From NCBI GenBank assembly GCA_000499405.2, contig HG738140.1:9761560-9825559 (forward strand): a DNA stretch of 64,000 nt, given 5' to 3'. This DNA is from Onchocerca volvulus. Its lineage: Eukaryota; Nematoda; Chromadorea; Rhabditida; Onchocercidae. Every line of letters begins with the position of its first letter. The first letter of the stretch is position 1. The position numbers were made by a program, and so were the translations under genes. Shown here one piece after another: positions 1 to 13,346 of this stretch. The notes under the pieces were generated by a model. That model searched no databases, was not told where the DNA came from, and saw only the letters and a program-made list of their open reading frames with translations.

Positions 1-3000
1 AAAAGATTCAATGCAAAGCATTTTTTTGTTTTCTTGGCCGTACATCAAAGAAATCATGATTTAAACCGTCAAAGCGCTTTGCGTAATTCGCCTCTAAACT
101 CTGTTCAATTCACTCAGTTATCAGCGAATATGCGAATAAAAGAATTTATATTAGAGAAAGTAATCAAAAAAAGATGAGAATGAAAAAAGATGCAAAAGAA
201 TTATGATAAAAAAGTGTGTAAATTTAATCGAAATTATTTTCCGAAAAATTGAAAAGAACAGAAATTTATGTTTGACGAGATTTTATGTCAGCAGAATCTT
301 AAAAGAGTATTCTAGCTATGAATTTGGTATCATAAGTGCGCTTTATCATCCTTACCAGGCTGAAAAAAAAAAGCATATAATGTATTTATGATTAATTTTA
401 TTCAATTATTTAAATTCTCTCTTGAATAGTATCTTCTATTGACTTTCCTTACTTCGTAGATATGTACTTTCTTTTATGCGATGTAAACTTTCCTAGCCTG
501 ATCGATAAATGTTTTGAACCAAAACCATTAGGAAATAAGTGCTTTTTTAAATAAAGATGGTGAAAAAGTGTAGATATTACGGAGGTCTGAAAATTTAAGA
601 TGATAGATCTCGATATATCTGATGAACAGGAATTAATTGGCATAGCTTTTTTTTCTACCATCTCTGTCTTCTTTCCGCTTAGTCATCTTTTTACAAAAAA
701 AAGAAATAGAACATGCTATGTTTTATCGATGAAATCCTATTTAGCAAAAGGTCCAGTTTGATAACTGCTATTAGTTAGTGCTTTTTTTTCTCTAAATCAA
801 TAACTCGAGTTACTTTAAGGCATGTGAAACAAATTCCGGAATAGCTCTACAATGAATAACAAGTTACGATCGGCAGGTGACAGATTTTTATAAAATTTCA
901 AGAAATATATTCAAAGTGTAGCTACTTAGAAAGCGCTGGAAAGGCAATGGATATAAGTCTTGGAGATGATAATGTTATTTAACTTCATTCTACTTTGGCC
1001 TTAGTGGAATTATCACTATTCTAATTATTGGAAAAGTAATTACTGGTATTGATCCTTTCTTCAGTTTTAGATTCTTTAGGTAATAAGTATCTATTACTGC
1101 GAAGATATTTTATTGATAGAGGTTTGGTTGGCTATCTTATGGTTGAAACATTGAAAGACTTTGCAAATGTATGATCAGCAACATTCTTGTATGAAATGTA
1201 CACTACAGACAGGCATGTTATATATAGCATTTCAAAATGTGTATTGATAGATTTTGGCTTTTAGCATTTATTGTTTCTTTATATTTTGGCAGAGAATATT
1301 TATGCAGGTATCGCAATAATTCGGTTGATTTCTTAGATTTTGTTACTTTTAGTATTATCAGACCATTCTTTTCTACTAACAAGAGGATCACTGTAATATT
1401 CATCCTTTGGAGTTTGCCGATTCTCAACAAGTCATATTCCCTCCAACTTACAATCGTTGTATTTCGTTGTTCATAATACATTCGCAACTTTTTATAAGTT
1501 TTTTTTTTTTTATAAATTTTATACCGTTTCAACATCAATATTTCAATCATGAACATTTTGTACATTTATTTGAATGTGATCGAATAGTATGTTTTCAGGT
1601 TAACAAAAATTAAAGTAAAAGAGGACAGAATGCTTTGGTCTGAAAATATGCATGGATTCTAATACCAACTGTCTATCACTAAAAAGAACAAAATTTTCAG
1701 CCGAGATCTGATCAGATGGTGTAATTAAAATATGAAGAAAGAAATAATCAAGAATGTATCAACCTTTGGATGCAAAGTTTTTCAGTTTCTGCATGGCACT
1801 CTTGTTTATGAAATCCCCTATTTATTTATTATTATGTCTCGCGTCCCAATTCCCTAAAATATCACGGCCTGAAAATTTTCGAAATCATAACATTTCTTTT
1901 GTAATCAAACTTGACTTTGATATAGTTCCTCCAAATCAGGCCTTTTTTACATATTGATAAATCAGAGATCCACTAAGAATTTCCTTCCTCATTTGTCTCA
2001 TATCAAGATTTTTTTAAAAGAGATGTTATAGCATAATACTGAGTCAAGCATGAATAGAAAATAAAAGTTAGCGGCAGAAAAGATGAGATGCACAGTTTTA
2101 CATTTAGCGAAAGCCAATATTAGGCTCAACAGAGTTCAAGTCTAACTTGTACTAAACCTGACTAGTTTAATTGGAGGAAAAACACGAGTTTAGATCTAAT
2201 ATACGCACAATCATAATTTTTCTTGTATGCTTCTCGTCCAGCAAAAGTATTTATTCGATAAAAATTACAAAAAAAAAAATGTCTGGATAACAAATTTTTC
2301 AGAAAAAATTTGATCATCACAGCATTTTCTTATCGTATACAACTGGATGATGTACTTACGCTAAACATGATAAATACTACCGATGTTGATATCACTATTA
2401 CAATCTAAAAACACGGTTGTGAGAAATTAATAAGTGAGAAGGTCTTAAGTTGCAAATTCAGATCTCGATTTTAATTAGAGCAGGTGAAACTAATGTCACT
2501 TTATCATTAAAGGGAAGGGAGCTTCTCTGCTTTCTGACAATAACATTTTTACATGAAAATAAAATCTAAAACTGAGTGAATAAAATGTTTCAGTTTTCTT
2601 TTTTTACGCAAGTGTTCATTATGATTTGGATTTGGGAAAACGATAAATTCTTCCACTGATAGTCCGGATGATAAGCTTGTTGCATTCAATTATTTTAAAA
2701 ATATTTTGAAGAATTGCAGTAATTTTTCTGTTTTCTATTCCTTAAATAGATTAAAAACTGATTCAAAAAAAAAAAAGAACAATCATTTGAAATTTCTGGT
2801 ATTTTATTGCTGGACTTAGAATTATAAACGAAGAGTGGTGTAAAAATGTATTAGGACAAAAAAATTCAGCTTAAGAGCAAAATTACTAAATAGATCCTTC
2901 TTCTTCTGCTAAAGAGCTTACTAGTGATTGCATGGTTCAATTCACATGATTTTTCTGAAATAATTTATGCGAATCATTCTCTATTTAAAAATGTCATTCT

Positions 3001-3599
3001 CACTTCGTTTGAAATATTTCGAATTAGTCACTTGTAGTTCTATTGGTTTTGCGTAGTTTTACTGATCGTTTGCCTGCAAATAGTATTGCAAATTAATGGT
3101 TAATTTTACTACCAGAAATGATAGACGACTTGTGTAATGAGATATGACACTTCTCTCATCTATTTACTAGAATTTTGCACTACAAACGAATAACCGTAGC
3201 GAGAGATCTCGAATAACGTCTTCGTTCATTTTTCGGAAACCACTCTTAGTTAAATGGCGCACAATTTTTGGATTATAGCACTTTGGATCAGAAACCATCC
3301 GAACAAGAAATGAACGCTTCTGAGACAACGTTGCTTGATTTTTTCGCTTCAGGATTTCATTTTTGTTAAGATCTTCTTCGTCTGGTGGCTAGAATTGTTT
3401 TGTAATGATTAAACAAGCTCGAATGATAACTACAGCTATGTGAATAAAAGAAGTTAAGTAATAAAAATAGTGAAATGAGGAGATTAAAAAGTCAAATAGA
3501 TGCTCTGATGAAAAAGAGTTGCATAGTGAAAATACAGAGTTAGTTTTGTAATGATAAAGCAGTGATTACAACAAATAAGGCAATTAAGACATTTTTTCT
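1..3599. other. Intergenic region, no supported gene
   Basis: AT-rich sequence downstream of the decarboxylase gene. Short open frames occur on both strands but lack coding-like composition, convincing start contexts or splice partners. The only stretch that caught my eye is 1340-1476 plus, discussed as a weak transmembrane-helix-like frame. I see no tRNA, rRNA or mobile-element coding sequence. Confidence 0.6.
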
Positions 3600-6500
3600 T
3601 CATTTTTGAAAAAGAGAATTGGAGGAAAGACTTATCTGTCCGATGCATCCTTTTTCTTCCGCTGTTCCTAACTCATCCTCTTCAACAAGTGGATATGAAA
3701 CCAACGAATTTTCTGCAAATTTTCTTAGACATTGTCGGTAAAACCGAAATGACAAAATAATTCAAGTATTTTGTACAGAAGAAATTTGGAATATTTCTCA
3801 GACAAATGAATCATTCATTCGTATCTGGAAACAAGCGCCTTTAATCCTCTCATCTTCTAACCCATTAATAGAGCTCATGTGCATTGTTTGAAATATTGTA
3901 AGCATTGTTCATCTTATCCTTTGCCTGACCAATCTTGTATGATTAACGTGTTGTAACCCTGCCCACAATTAAGATCAAGGATTATCCACATAAAAAAGAG
4001 CTTTTCGAATCAACAGGACCAGTTTAATTTAATTCGATTTCAAAGATGGTTTCAGCAGTACGAGCGATATTTAACAAAAGCAGTTGAAGTGATAGGGCGA
4101 AAGGGAAACGACAAACATGAATGGAAAGTATGACAACTAATGAGCATTCATGAACTGTCAGTATCCTTTCATTATTTACTGTGTATTGTTCATTTAGTCT
4201 TTATTATTGTTTAAATAATATACGATATTGTCTACATATCGTAAAGATCAGCAAAAGCTATTGTCAATTGTTCATAAATATCGGATAAACCCAATAAAAG
4301 CTATTCTTGATCTATCTGGGCCATAAAAACGAAAGGATCTCCAATGCAGTCAGAATACAAACCAAATTGCAAACTATCGGAAATTTTCTCGACATTGCAC
4401 ATTTAAAGTTATAATGAATTTTTGAGCAACAATTTAAAATTGTTCTTATCCTTCCTCTAAAAACTTATTTATCTACATAATACCCCTCACATCTTTCTTA
4501 TGGCTCAAATAAGTTTATTAATTTTTAATCCAATTTATAGGTGATGCAGCTGCCATTATTTGATTTATGAAGTTTGTGGATTTTTCTTCCAAAAGATAAA
4601 TTATTTTGTTTCTTATGAGACATGAAACATTTCTGATTAATATTAGGGGAAAGTTTTTACTGTTATTTATAAATAATTGGTTGATTTTTGGATATTTGAA
4701 TATTTTTAAACAGAGGCGATTGTGCAATGATCTCAGAAATCTACTTTCATTTAAACTTATTCTAAAGGTAAAGTAGAAGGTGAACGACGTACGATGAATA
4801 TGTCGTGCTGTTTGCGAAATGAGTTCGTAAGCAATTCGAATGTCTTTTTCGGTGGCATGTTCCGCGCAAACACAGAAACGAATCACAAAACGCCCATTCA
4901 ACGATGCTGGTACCATGTGAATACGGCCAGAGGAATTCAATCTGCAAATGTTGGATCATTGGAAATATGTCAAAATGGAATAGTACTGGGCTTCTGGATA
5001 CCACCAGAGTTCTGAAAAATGTTTTGACTGGTAGTTACCAAGCAAAATGAACAGTTGATCTATCCATTAGGTTTCGAGTTGATTTCTGGAATTAGCATTT
5101 TCTTACTTTTGTAGAAGATATTAAAAGTACAATGAAATTTGCAAACTTGGTAAGAAGTGCTTGATTCATTTCTTCAGAAGCAACCATACGAAAGCAAACC
5201 AGACCAAGAATTACATCACCAACAATTTCAAAAATATCATCTGCTCGTATGAGTTGTTCAAATAATTTTGCCAAATAACAGTGCTGCAAGAATATGAAAG
5301 AGACTATTCTTAACATGAAATCTGAATACCGATTTTAACATGTTAGAATTCACAAATAGCAAGCTCAGAGTGTTCAGTACTTCAACCAGATCTCTAGTAA
5401 AATGGTTTTAAGATTTTCAGCGTCATATATTTAAATTTAATTAACGATATTTCTTTTCATAAGCTTTCCCATGTTATGACAAATTTCCGTTCCACTCTCT
5501 TGTTTTTCGACCGCAAGTAATAAAACATCAAAAGATCAGAATGTTTTGAAATATGACAGTGTTATGTCAAACGATTTTAACTATGTTAATTGTTAATCGT
5601 TGGGATAATAAGAGATTCCTAAGTTCTTAATATGAAAAAGTATCAAACCTTGCGGATATAGTTTTGCAGACCTTCGACACCGTAAACTCGAATCACAAAC
5701 CACAATTTTAATGATCGAAAACGACGGCTGAGTGGTATACCCCAGTGGCGATAGTCGATTGCCTTGTCTAAACATTACTTTTGAGAAATATAACAAAAGA
5801 AGATGAAAGATGGCAAGATTTTAAAAAGAGGAAAATTGTGTTTTGAATGGCTGAGATTCTAGCAGAAAAATTCAGCATTCTTATTAATGAAATGTCGAGA
5901 TTTTTTTACAGAAATGAGAAGCTGGCTAGAAAAGATTTTAATAAAATCAATTTTTAAAACAAATTAAAATCCAGAATTTGTCAAGTAAAGTGAATACCTG
6001 TCCAACTGTGTTGTAAATATAATGGATCAACAACTAGAGCTTGCGTCAGTTTGTAGCGATCTTTTACCCTAAAATTGTTATGAAGAATGCCAGATAAAGA
6101 GCATAATATTTTCCTTTTATAAATTTGGATGTTCGTAAAATCAGCAGGTTACTTTGAAATTTTCAAAAAATTACACCCTTTTATTTCAAATTTTTATGAG
6201 AAAAAATATTTTGTAATGAAAATTTGAAGAAATTCGTTTTTTTTTTCCTGCTTATTAATACAATGAAATTACCACATTGTAGAACAATCAAAATTGATGA
6301 GCATGAATTTATTGGGATTGGTGTTGAAACTCATTGCATATTCGATTCCGTCCATTAGTGGCCGGAATTCTGGACAAATCATAGCACTTCCGCCATATGC
6401 TCCATCCACATGCAACCATAAATCATTTTTTTGACAAACAGGACCAATTTCGGAGAGGACATCGAAGGAGCAGCATGATGTAGTGCCAAGAGTAGTGGAA

Positions 6501-8297
6501 ACGAAAAACGGTATTAAGCCGAGATCACGATCTTCCTGGAATGGTCAGAATTATCTCACTATAAAAAAAAAAAAAAAAAAGAAAAAGTTGGTTTTTTTCA
6601 GCAAATTTAGCGTAAATATAGCGTAACACAAATTTAGAGTAAATAATCCAACAAGTAAAAAACCGAAAAAATCTTAAAATTTAACTTCGATCTACTGCAG
6701 ATCGAGAATTCTTCTGGTTAACTGCGAAATATAAAATATGTGATTAAATGCATGGAATTATAATGCAGTGATTTTTAGGAAGAATTTTTTTAAAAGCATG
6801 TACCTCTATCGCCAGACGTAACGTTTCACCGCGTAAACGAAACTTCGAATCAGTATCCAGAATTTTCAATTTAACCATTGCGATCATGCAAGCTTTCTCG
6901 ACTGATGAATGAGACTGTAAATCATTTCATTGAATTGCAGAAATCTCGAAAGCATTATTCAAAATATTTTCCAAATTATTATTTCATACGTCAGTTTATA
7001 ATTAGTTGGTTATTTAGTCCTCATCACTAAAAACTTAATTAAAATGACTGATTGAAATGTTTTGTTTCCTGTGAAGAAAATGCATCAGTTACCTCTTTTG
7101 AACAGTATGCGACTAATTTTGATAGCAATAGTCCTTCATCGACAAATGGAAAACGGTGTCTGAGCTCTTTGAGCACTTCAAATCGCGCTGCTAATAGCGA
7201 AACGAAATTACATTCACTTGCAGAACCCTGAAACATAGTGAATTGATTTCAAAAAAATAAGTTAAATTTAAGTAATTTAACTTGAAAGTAATTTTAAAAT
7301 TTTTAAAAGTGGAAAAGTTAGCAATTTTAAAATATGAATATATTTGAAAATTTATTATTCAAAATATGAGTCTGAACTGTGAATATAAATCAATTTTTAT
7401 TTTATTTTTAGTTATGAGTCAACTTTGTCTTTTATTTAAATTAATATAGTGATAATTCTTAGGACATGATTACTTGTATGACACCGCCACCTTTTCCATT
7501 TTCGGTAAATGGCAAGAAAGCCTCTGGCAAACCAAGCATTCGACCAAGCCAATCTAGCATAATTATCTCTAATTCAGTCATCGCAGGGCATGCAGCCTGG
7601 AAAAATTAGTTGCTCAATTACTGATTTTTATCTTTGTTTTATGGCGAAATGAAACTCTGAAGAAACAATACCGACCCAGGAAAAGCCAATTGCACCGATA
7701 GCATCTGAGAGCATATCAGCGAAAATATTCGGAAAGGCATTTCCAGCCGGGAAATAGGCATGAAATCGAGGATGTTGCCAGTGGGTGACCTGAAAATAGA
7801 AGGAGATTTCTCGGAAATTCGGCTTTGTTCTTTTAGTCTTGTGGCATAAATTTCAGTCTATAAGTTACCAGAAAAATACATAAATCCGATATTTATAAAC
7901 ATTTCCGACTCTTTCTATCAAGATTTTCAGGTCAATTTGTTTTAGGTTTGATGGAATTCGTTCTGGTCATTTCTATGGAACATCTTATCAATTATGGTCT
8001 CACGGAGATTCTTATAATCTTTCCAACAAATAATTATTTTTATGTTTAATCTCAAAATATCTTCAAGTATCATGAGCAATATTATTTTAACCTTACCCCA
8101 GGCATAATATATTTGTCGAAATCATTAATAACATCTTTGAATGATTCCGCATGTTGAGGTGCCACACCAGGTAATAGATCTCGCAGATATCCGGGCTCGA
8201 TAGATGGCACTACACGTCTCTTTTGTATATTTTCAATATAATCCGCAATATAGTCTACTAATTCTTTGCCAAATTTTCGGAATTCGCTAATATCCAT
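3600..8297 (-). CDS. tdc-1: Tyrosine decarboxylase-like PLP enzyme (AADC/TDC/HDC family)
   Basis: Pyridoxal-phosphate group II decarboxylase, predicted to convert tyrosine to tyramine in aminergic cells. Eleven exons, all phase-compatible: 8297-8097, 7789-7676, 7596-7474, 7227-7093, 6914-6804, 6535-6273, 6068-5998, 5767-5649, 5283-5147, 4941-4793, 3712-3600; 511 aa, the usual core length plus a 37-residue tail. Seen: [12 protein letters not shown] start, [26 protein letters not shown] (PLP-stacking His193), [10 protein letters not shown], the Schiff-base Lys304 in NTNPNK, LYLQHSW (catalytic loop Tyr333), [20 protein letters not shown] and a HMVPAS...FVIRFCV C-terminal domain. Asn before the lysine, rather than the His of dopa decarboxylase, and the [15 protein letters not shown] block favour tyrosine decarboxylase; histidine decarboxylase is the main alternative. 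Exon 2 ends at an atypical donor (TGG|GTCGGT). The last exon is inferred from splice phase and composition. Family assignment is firm; substrate is inference. Confidence 0.85.
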
Positions 8298-8312
8298 ATC
8301 TCCTGTTTTTAG
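8298..8312 (-). promoter_or_regulatory. Probable trans-splice acceptor of the decarboxylase mRNA
   Basis: On the minus strand the motif AAAAACAG ends at 8303, five bases upstream of the ATG at 8297. A 3' splice site this close to the start, with no upstream exon needed to open the reading frame, is what a spliced-leader addition site looks like in nematodes. A cis-spliced 5'UTR exon would look the same, so this also supports 8297 as the start without proving trans-splicing. Confidence 0.5.
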
Positions 8313-10213
8313 AATTAAGTAGAGAAGGACTCTTATTTGAGGCCATTTATTCTATATAATAACAAAAATTTTAAATAGCAATGCTAATAGAATATTATAT
8401 AACTTATTTTTCGGCGGTTACATCTTAGTCTCCAATATGTTTTATTTTCATTAGTTTCTGAATTAACTAACTAGGCAAAAAGACAATAACGGATAAAACA
8501 AAAAATCGATTAGTTGAGTAAAAGAATAAGTAAATTCAAGCAAGCTTTTTTCAATTTATGAAATCATCAGCCGTTTCTTGATTTAATTGAATATAGAAAA
8601 GAAAGACGTCACGAAAAAATCAGAAGAAGCTGCATATGCATTTTATTGTCGTCACCAAATTAAATATGCTCTTATTACACATTTGTTTCTGACAGGTATC
8701 TAGATTGAATCCAAACTCGAGAATACACTCTTATCTATAATTCAGTTATTTCAAGTATTTTAGCTTCTCAATAAGGATGCGAATAAAATGAGAAGATATG
8801 ATCGACTTTTTTCTAAAATAGTGAAATTTTCATGCATATTTTAGTTTAGGTTAAATTGGTCATTGCATTAAAATTCATATTCTTTTCATAAAAGTCTGTG
8901 ATTAAGCCACAGTTCTGTGAACCAAAATGAAGTCAAAATACAATGATTTGAAATAATTGTATTGGAAGATGGATCATATCTGACTGACATCAAGAAAATA
9001 TCTTCGTTAATGGTCAGAAAGTTTAAAACGAAATGTAGAGGATTTTTTTCATTTATCGTTACTGTCAGTTTGAATCAGTGCGATGCAATGTTTGATGTTA
9101 ACTTATATAAGCAAAAATTCCAGTAAAATCTCCATTAAACACACAAAAAAATTGGCGATTGGGAATGAAAGCTGACTCGAAATTTGCTATATCTTCAGAA
9201 AACTTCAATGTTATCTCTCCAGTTGGCCGGTATAATCAAATAATGAGTTGTCAACTTTCTATGTCACAATGACCACAACAGAGGTGTGTAGTTGTCATCC
9301 TTCAAACACAAAAAATCTTTTCAACGACATGAATAAATGAACGTTTGAAGGAACAATATGCGGCAAATTTTGAGCTAGGCATGGAACTATAAATGTTTCA
9401 TTTTTATATTTTGGTTATTCGCATTGAATATCTCTGAAAACTTTCATTTTGTTTTTTTTCCAAATATTGTCTCTCCTTGCAGTACTCTTATGAAGCAAAA
9501 TTTTTCATCCACCATATAAAATCTCTTTAATTCTCCGCTTTGAAATTAAAAATTAACAACATTTTAAATACTACTTATTTAAGAATTATTATACTTACCG
9601 ATGGAGGAACTGCAATAATTAAAGAAGTGTATTGTGAATAAAAGAAATATTTTTACACTTCGTTAAATATTTGGATATACCTTATCATGTATTTCAGAAT
9701 GTGTCGATTGCGGAAACAATTATTTAATTGATTTCAGGCATTTCAAACTTATAAACAAACCTTAAAAAAGAAATAAATATTTCTCACGCGAGCAGTGCTT
9801 TAATTCCAAAAATCGTGATTTTTCTGACTGGGCAATATTTGATGTTCACTATTTTAGATATGAGTTTATTTTATTTATGTTTTTTTTATTATTGTCATTC
9901 CAGTGGAGTTGTTTTTTGCTTTTTTGCAAAGTTATATTTTTTAACTTCGGTTTTTATGTTTTTGTTGAATATGTTGAATTTGATTTAGGTTTTTCGTTAC
10001 AATAATTTATATTTAGAATTTTGTTTTGATGGGACAGTGATTTTTATAATTTTCTTCTTTGGCCTTTGTCGTGAAACTTGAACATTGTAAATCGGAATAC
10101 ACCACGACACTAAAATATTAGGTAAAGTACAATAGAACACAAACCTGAGTAGTCGTCTAGTAAATTCGTGGACGCAATAGATAAAGACCGTCGAAAAGAT
10201 CGTGTCTCGTTGA

Positions 10214-10393
10214 CGAGCAAAAATTAACAATGAATTTTGGATCTCGGCTGCCGGCTACTTCGCTTTAGTCTACGCCCTGACGCTGTCTGGGTATATTTCA
10301 AGCAAGGACGGAGTCTCATCAATTAAAGCAGGTGCCGAATTTGATCACTGCATCATTCGTGCAGTTCATGATCTTGGTCTTTGGATTCAGTAA
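10214..10393 (+). other. Coding-like open frame without start codon
   Basis: An open frame of 59 codons runs from a TGA at 10211-10213 to a TAA at 10391-10393. It contains WISAAGYFALVYALTLSGYI, is clearly more GC-rich than its surroundings and uses codons that look protein-like. No ATG opens it and I could not pair it with flanking exons. It could be an orphan exon, a decayed gene piece, or a GC-rich promoter or enhancer. No family recognised. Confidence 0.25.
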
Positions 10394-13260
10394 TTAAACT
10401 CCACATTTTGTTCTGAAAGGCTTGAAATTTGGATTGGGCTGTGGAAGGAACAGATTTATATTGATTCCTTCATTCAAAGTAGAAGTAATTGAATAATATA
10501 TAATTGGCAGTACAATAGAAAATCAAACGTGTAATGAAGTAAATGGGTAATGTCGATTGGGTTTAGAAAGAATATGTTGGGAGCTTGGATAGAATACTGT
10601 AGCTTAAGATTGTCCAGTCAGAGCGAAACCAATTCGAATGAAAAAGAATAATGAAAAAAAAGTCTTTTTTTTTTGAAATTTAGTAGGAGTATTTTATATG
10701 CTAAGAATTGGGCGTGTTGGGATTTAATACAACTGATAATGAAATAATTTTAAGAAAAGAATTGGTTACAAGGAAAAAAAAAGTGTTATAACAGTTTAAT
10801 TGAATGCAAAGATGGAAACAGATATACAAGCACAAGATTAATGATTGTATTAGCTGTGATCAAAAACGAAAAAGTTTTTAGATGTGGTTGTAAATTAGCG
10901 TAGGTAATAGCACACAATAAGAAATAATTCTACAGTAATGGCTCATTAAAAAATTTCACAAATTTTTAATCATTTAATTATATAATTTTCCATAATAATT
11001 ACTTTTAATTGAGATTAATTTCGGTTTTTCCGACACATTTGAAGGAATCATTAAACTTGCAAGAAAAAGTTATGACATAATCAATCAAATCCGAACATCA
11101 TGAGAATTTCAAACAGTGCGAAATTGCGTCTGGACTTCAGTTTTTGTAACATTGTAATTAGTCATCCAATTTCTTAACAGTTTTAAATGACATCTGTTAT
11201 TCATCAAATTCTTGCAAAATAAAATAAGAAAAGAAAAGATAAAATTCTAATTAACATTAATGTCGACAGCCTTTAATATTATTTTGGTATTTTGTTTACC
11301 AAAAAATAGGTATTTTAAACTAATAATTTATTTGCAAAACTATGTATTTCCTATTCTTGGAAATTCTTATGATTTTGCTATTATTATTATTCTCGATAAT
11401 AACAGTTATCTTTTGTTCTAAAAAAATGCGTTCGATTTGTTTGTCTGCATAAAATAAGCAATATTTAAAATGATATTTGATGTTGCCATCCAGAATTCTT
11501 TAAATTGCCATCTTATTTTATTTTGCGCATAGTGATTTAATTCATCTAAATGGTTTTAAATACTAGTATCTTGCAGTTATAGAATGCGAAAAAGAAAAAA
11601 AATTTACTTTTGAGGAAGATGATAAAGCTCAAGATCTTGCAATTTAAGTCTTATTTCAATAGGTATTAGTTTTCGTTTAAATAAATTATCAATAACTATT
11701 AGCACTCTCGGAACAGTGACTGTCACTAAAAAATGAAATCGGTAAAAGTTTCAATTTTTTCGTATTGCATGAGGACGAAGAAATGTAATATTTTGCCCTT
11801 TTTGAAAATAATTTCCATTTGAAAATGGCGGATGCATTGTGCAGTAATTCATTAGAAGAAAGCTATCACTCATTCTATCCTACCTGAAATCCAAGACAAA
11901 TGTTACGTTTTTCCACAAAAATAACGCTCTGTCTGGTAGAGAAAGCCCATATGAAACACATAACAAGAAATTGTAACTATACAGTTAACTATTGCTACAG
12001 TATTATGTGTGATAATATTTTTTAAAAGAATGTATGAGTGAAATTAGTTCTGAATAACATATTTTGCATTGTTAGACTTATTAGATAGCTAACTTCTGTT
12101 CTGATAGTTGTATTTTTCTTCAGCATTGAAATTTATCGTAAAGTTATCTGTTATTTACTTAAAATGATAGAGGCATGTTTTTATAGCGGGAAATGTTTAA
12201 ATTGAGGATTTAATCAACAAAAGATGTAAGATAGTTTCTGGTTCTGATCAGCATTTCTTTTCTCTTATCATCTTTTTACTTTAAGCACTGTATTCAGATT
12301 GATTGGATAGCTCATAGTAAATCTGAGACTTTACTTAAATTTAGTGAATAATAAGTTTTTTGATAACGTGAGAAACAAAATGAAGCATCACAGAGAAATT
12401 CATATGGAAATTTTCGAACTCTAAGCATGGATTTTACACGTATTTTTCAAGTCTATAAGTATGTTCTGTTAAAACTTGAATTTACAGTTACTCTCATGAA
12501 GATATATGTAATTTTTGAAATACTCAAAGCATTCACAAGGAATTTTCTTCATCACTTATTAATTATGATATTTGTGAAGAATTTGTTGTGTTTTGTGTTT
12601 TAAAAAGGTTTTTACTATTTCGACTGCTCCAGCAAGTATATACTTTGGATCTCGTGGCTTTTTGAGTAGAATTTTTTAGTAACCATTACTTTATTTTAAA
12701 ACTACACAAAACAACAAAATTGACCGATGCTTACATTTTCAAACATAATTTAAAATTTATCAAATAGAGAAAAAAGGCAAAAGAAACCCTAATTGATATC
12801 CATTTTAGGGCTAACATTTTTTAAGGTCTTAAATACTGCAATTTAGTAACTTTTAAATTACAGCAGACTCTAAAAAAGTAAAAGGAAACCTTAGTAGATA
12901 CCGACCACTCTTTAATCCTGCAAACTAACGTTTTCTTAAACAACTTAGAAGCACACTTAGACTTGCATAAATAAAAAACAGGCCTAATAATGATATAAGA
13001 CGCCATTTTTTGATATTATTGGCATCAGCTGTACGAAATGCGATAAAGTGCTTCATCTGATATACCCAAAATTAATTTTGCAGATTCTAATTTTATGCAA
13101 ATAACTGAATCAAAATAAAATGGATGAAAAATGTTAGTAGTATAAATGAATTTCTATAAATTGTGAGTCCGATCAAGTCATATATTATTTACTTGTACAT
13201 TCTGCACTGCCAATTCTTGAAGTTTATCGAGCATCGGCCTTCCATCTTATTGAGTTTAAC

Positions 13261-13346
13261 ACGGTCATAACCTCTTTTCATGCCACATCAAATGACCTTC
13301 ATTATGAGGAAAACATAGGTGTACGCACACCTATAGACGGTCATAA
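13261..13346. repeat. 10-bp direct repeat flanking a small hairpin
   Basis: ACGGTCATAA occurs at 13261-13270 and again at 13337-13346. Between them is a perfect 8-bp inverted repeat, ATAGGTGT (13315-13322) and ACACCTAT (13327-13334), with a 4-base loop ACGC. The layout resembles a tiny insertion flanked by a target-site duplication, but nothing else identifies a mobile element and chance cannot be excluded. Confidence 0.35.

Noticed and set aside
4518..4792. Straight extension of decarboxylase exon 10 to a stop at 4518
   Set aside because: The translated tail is AT-driven and unlike any decarboxylase C-terminus; a consensus GTACGT donor at 4792 and a phase-matched exon at 3712-3600 fit better.
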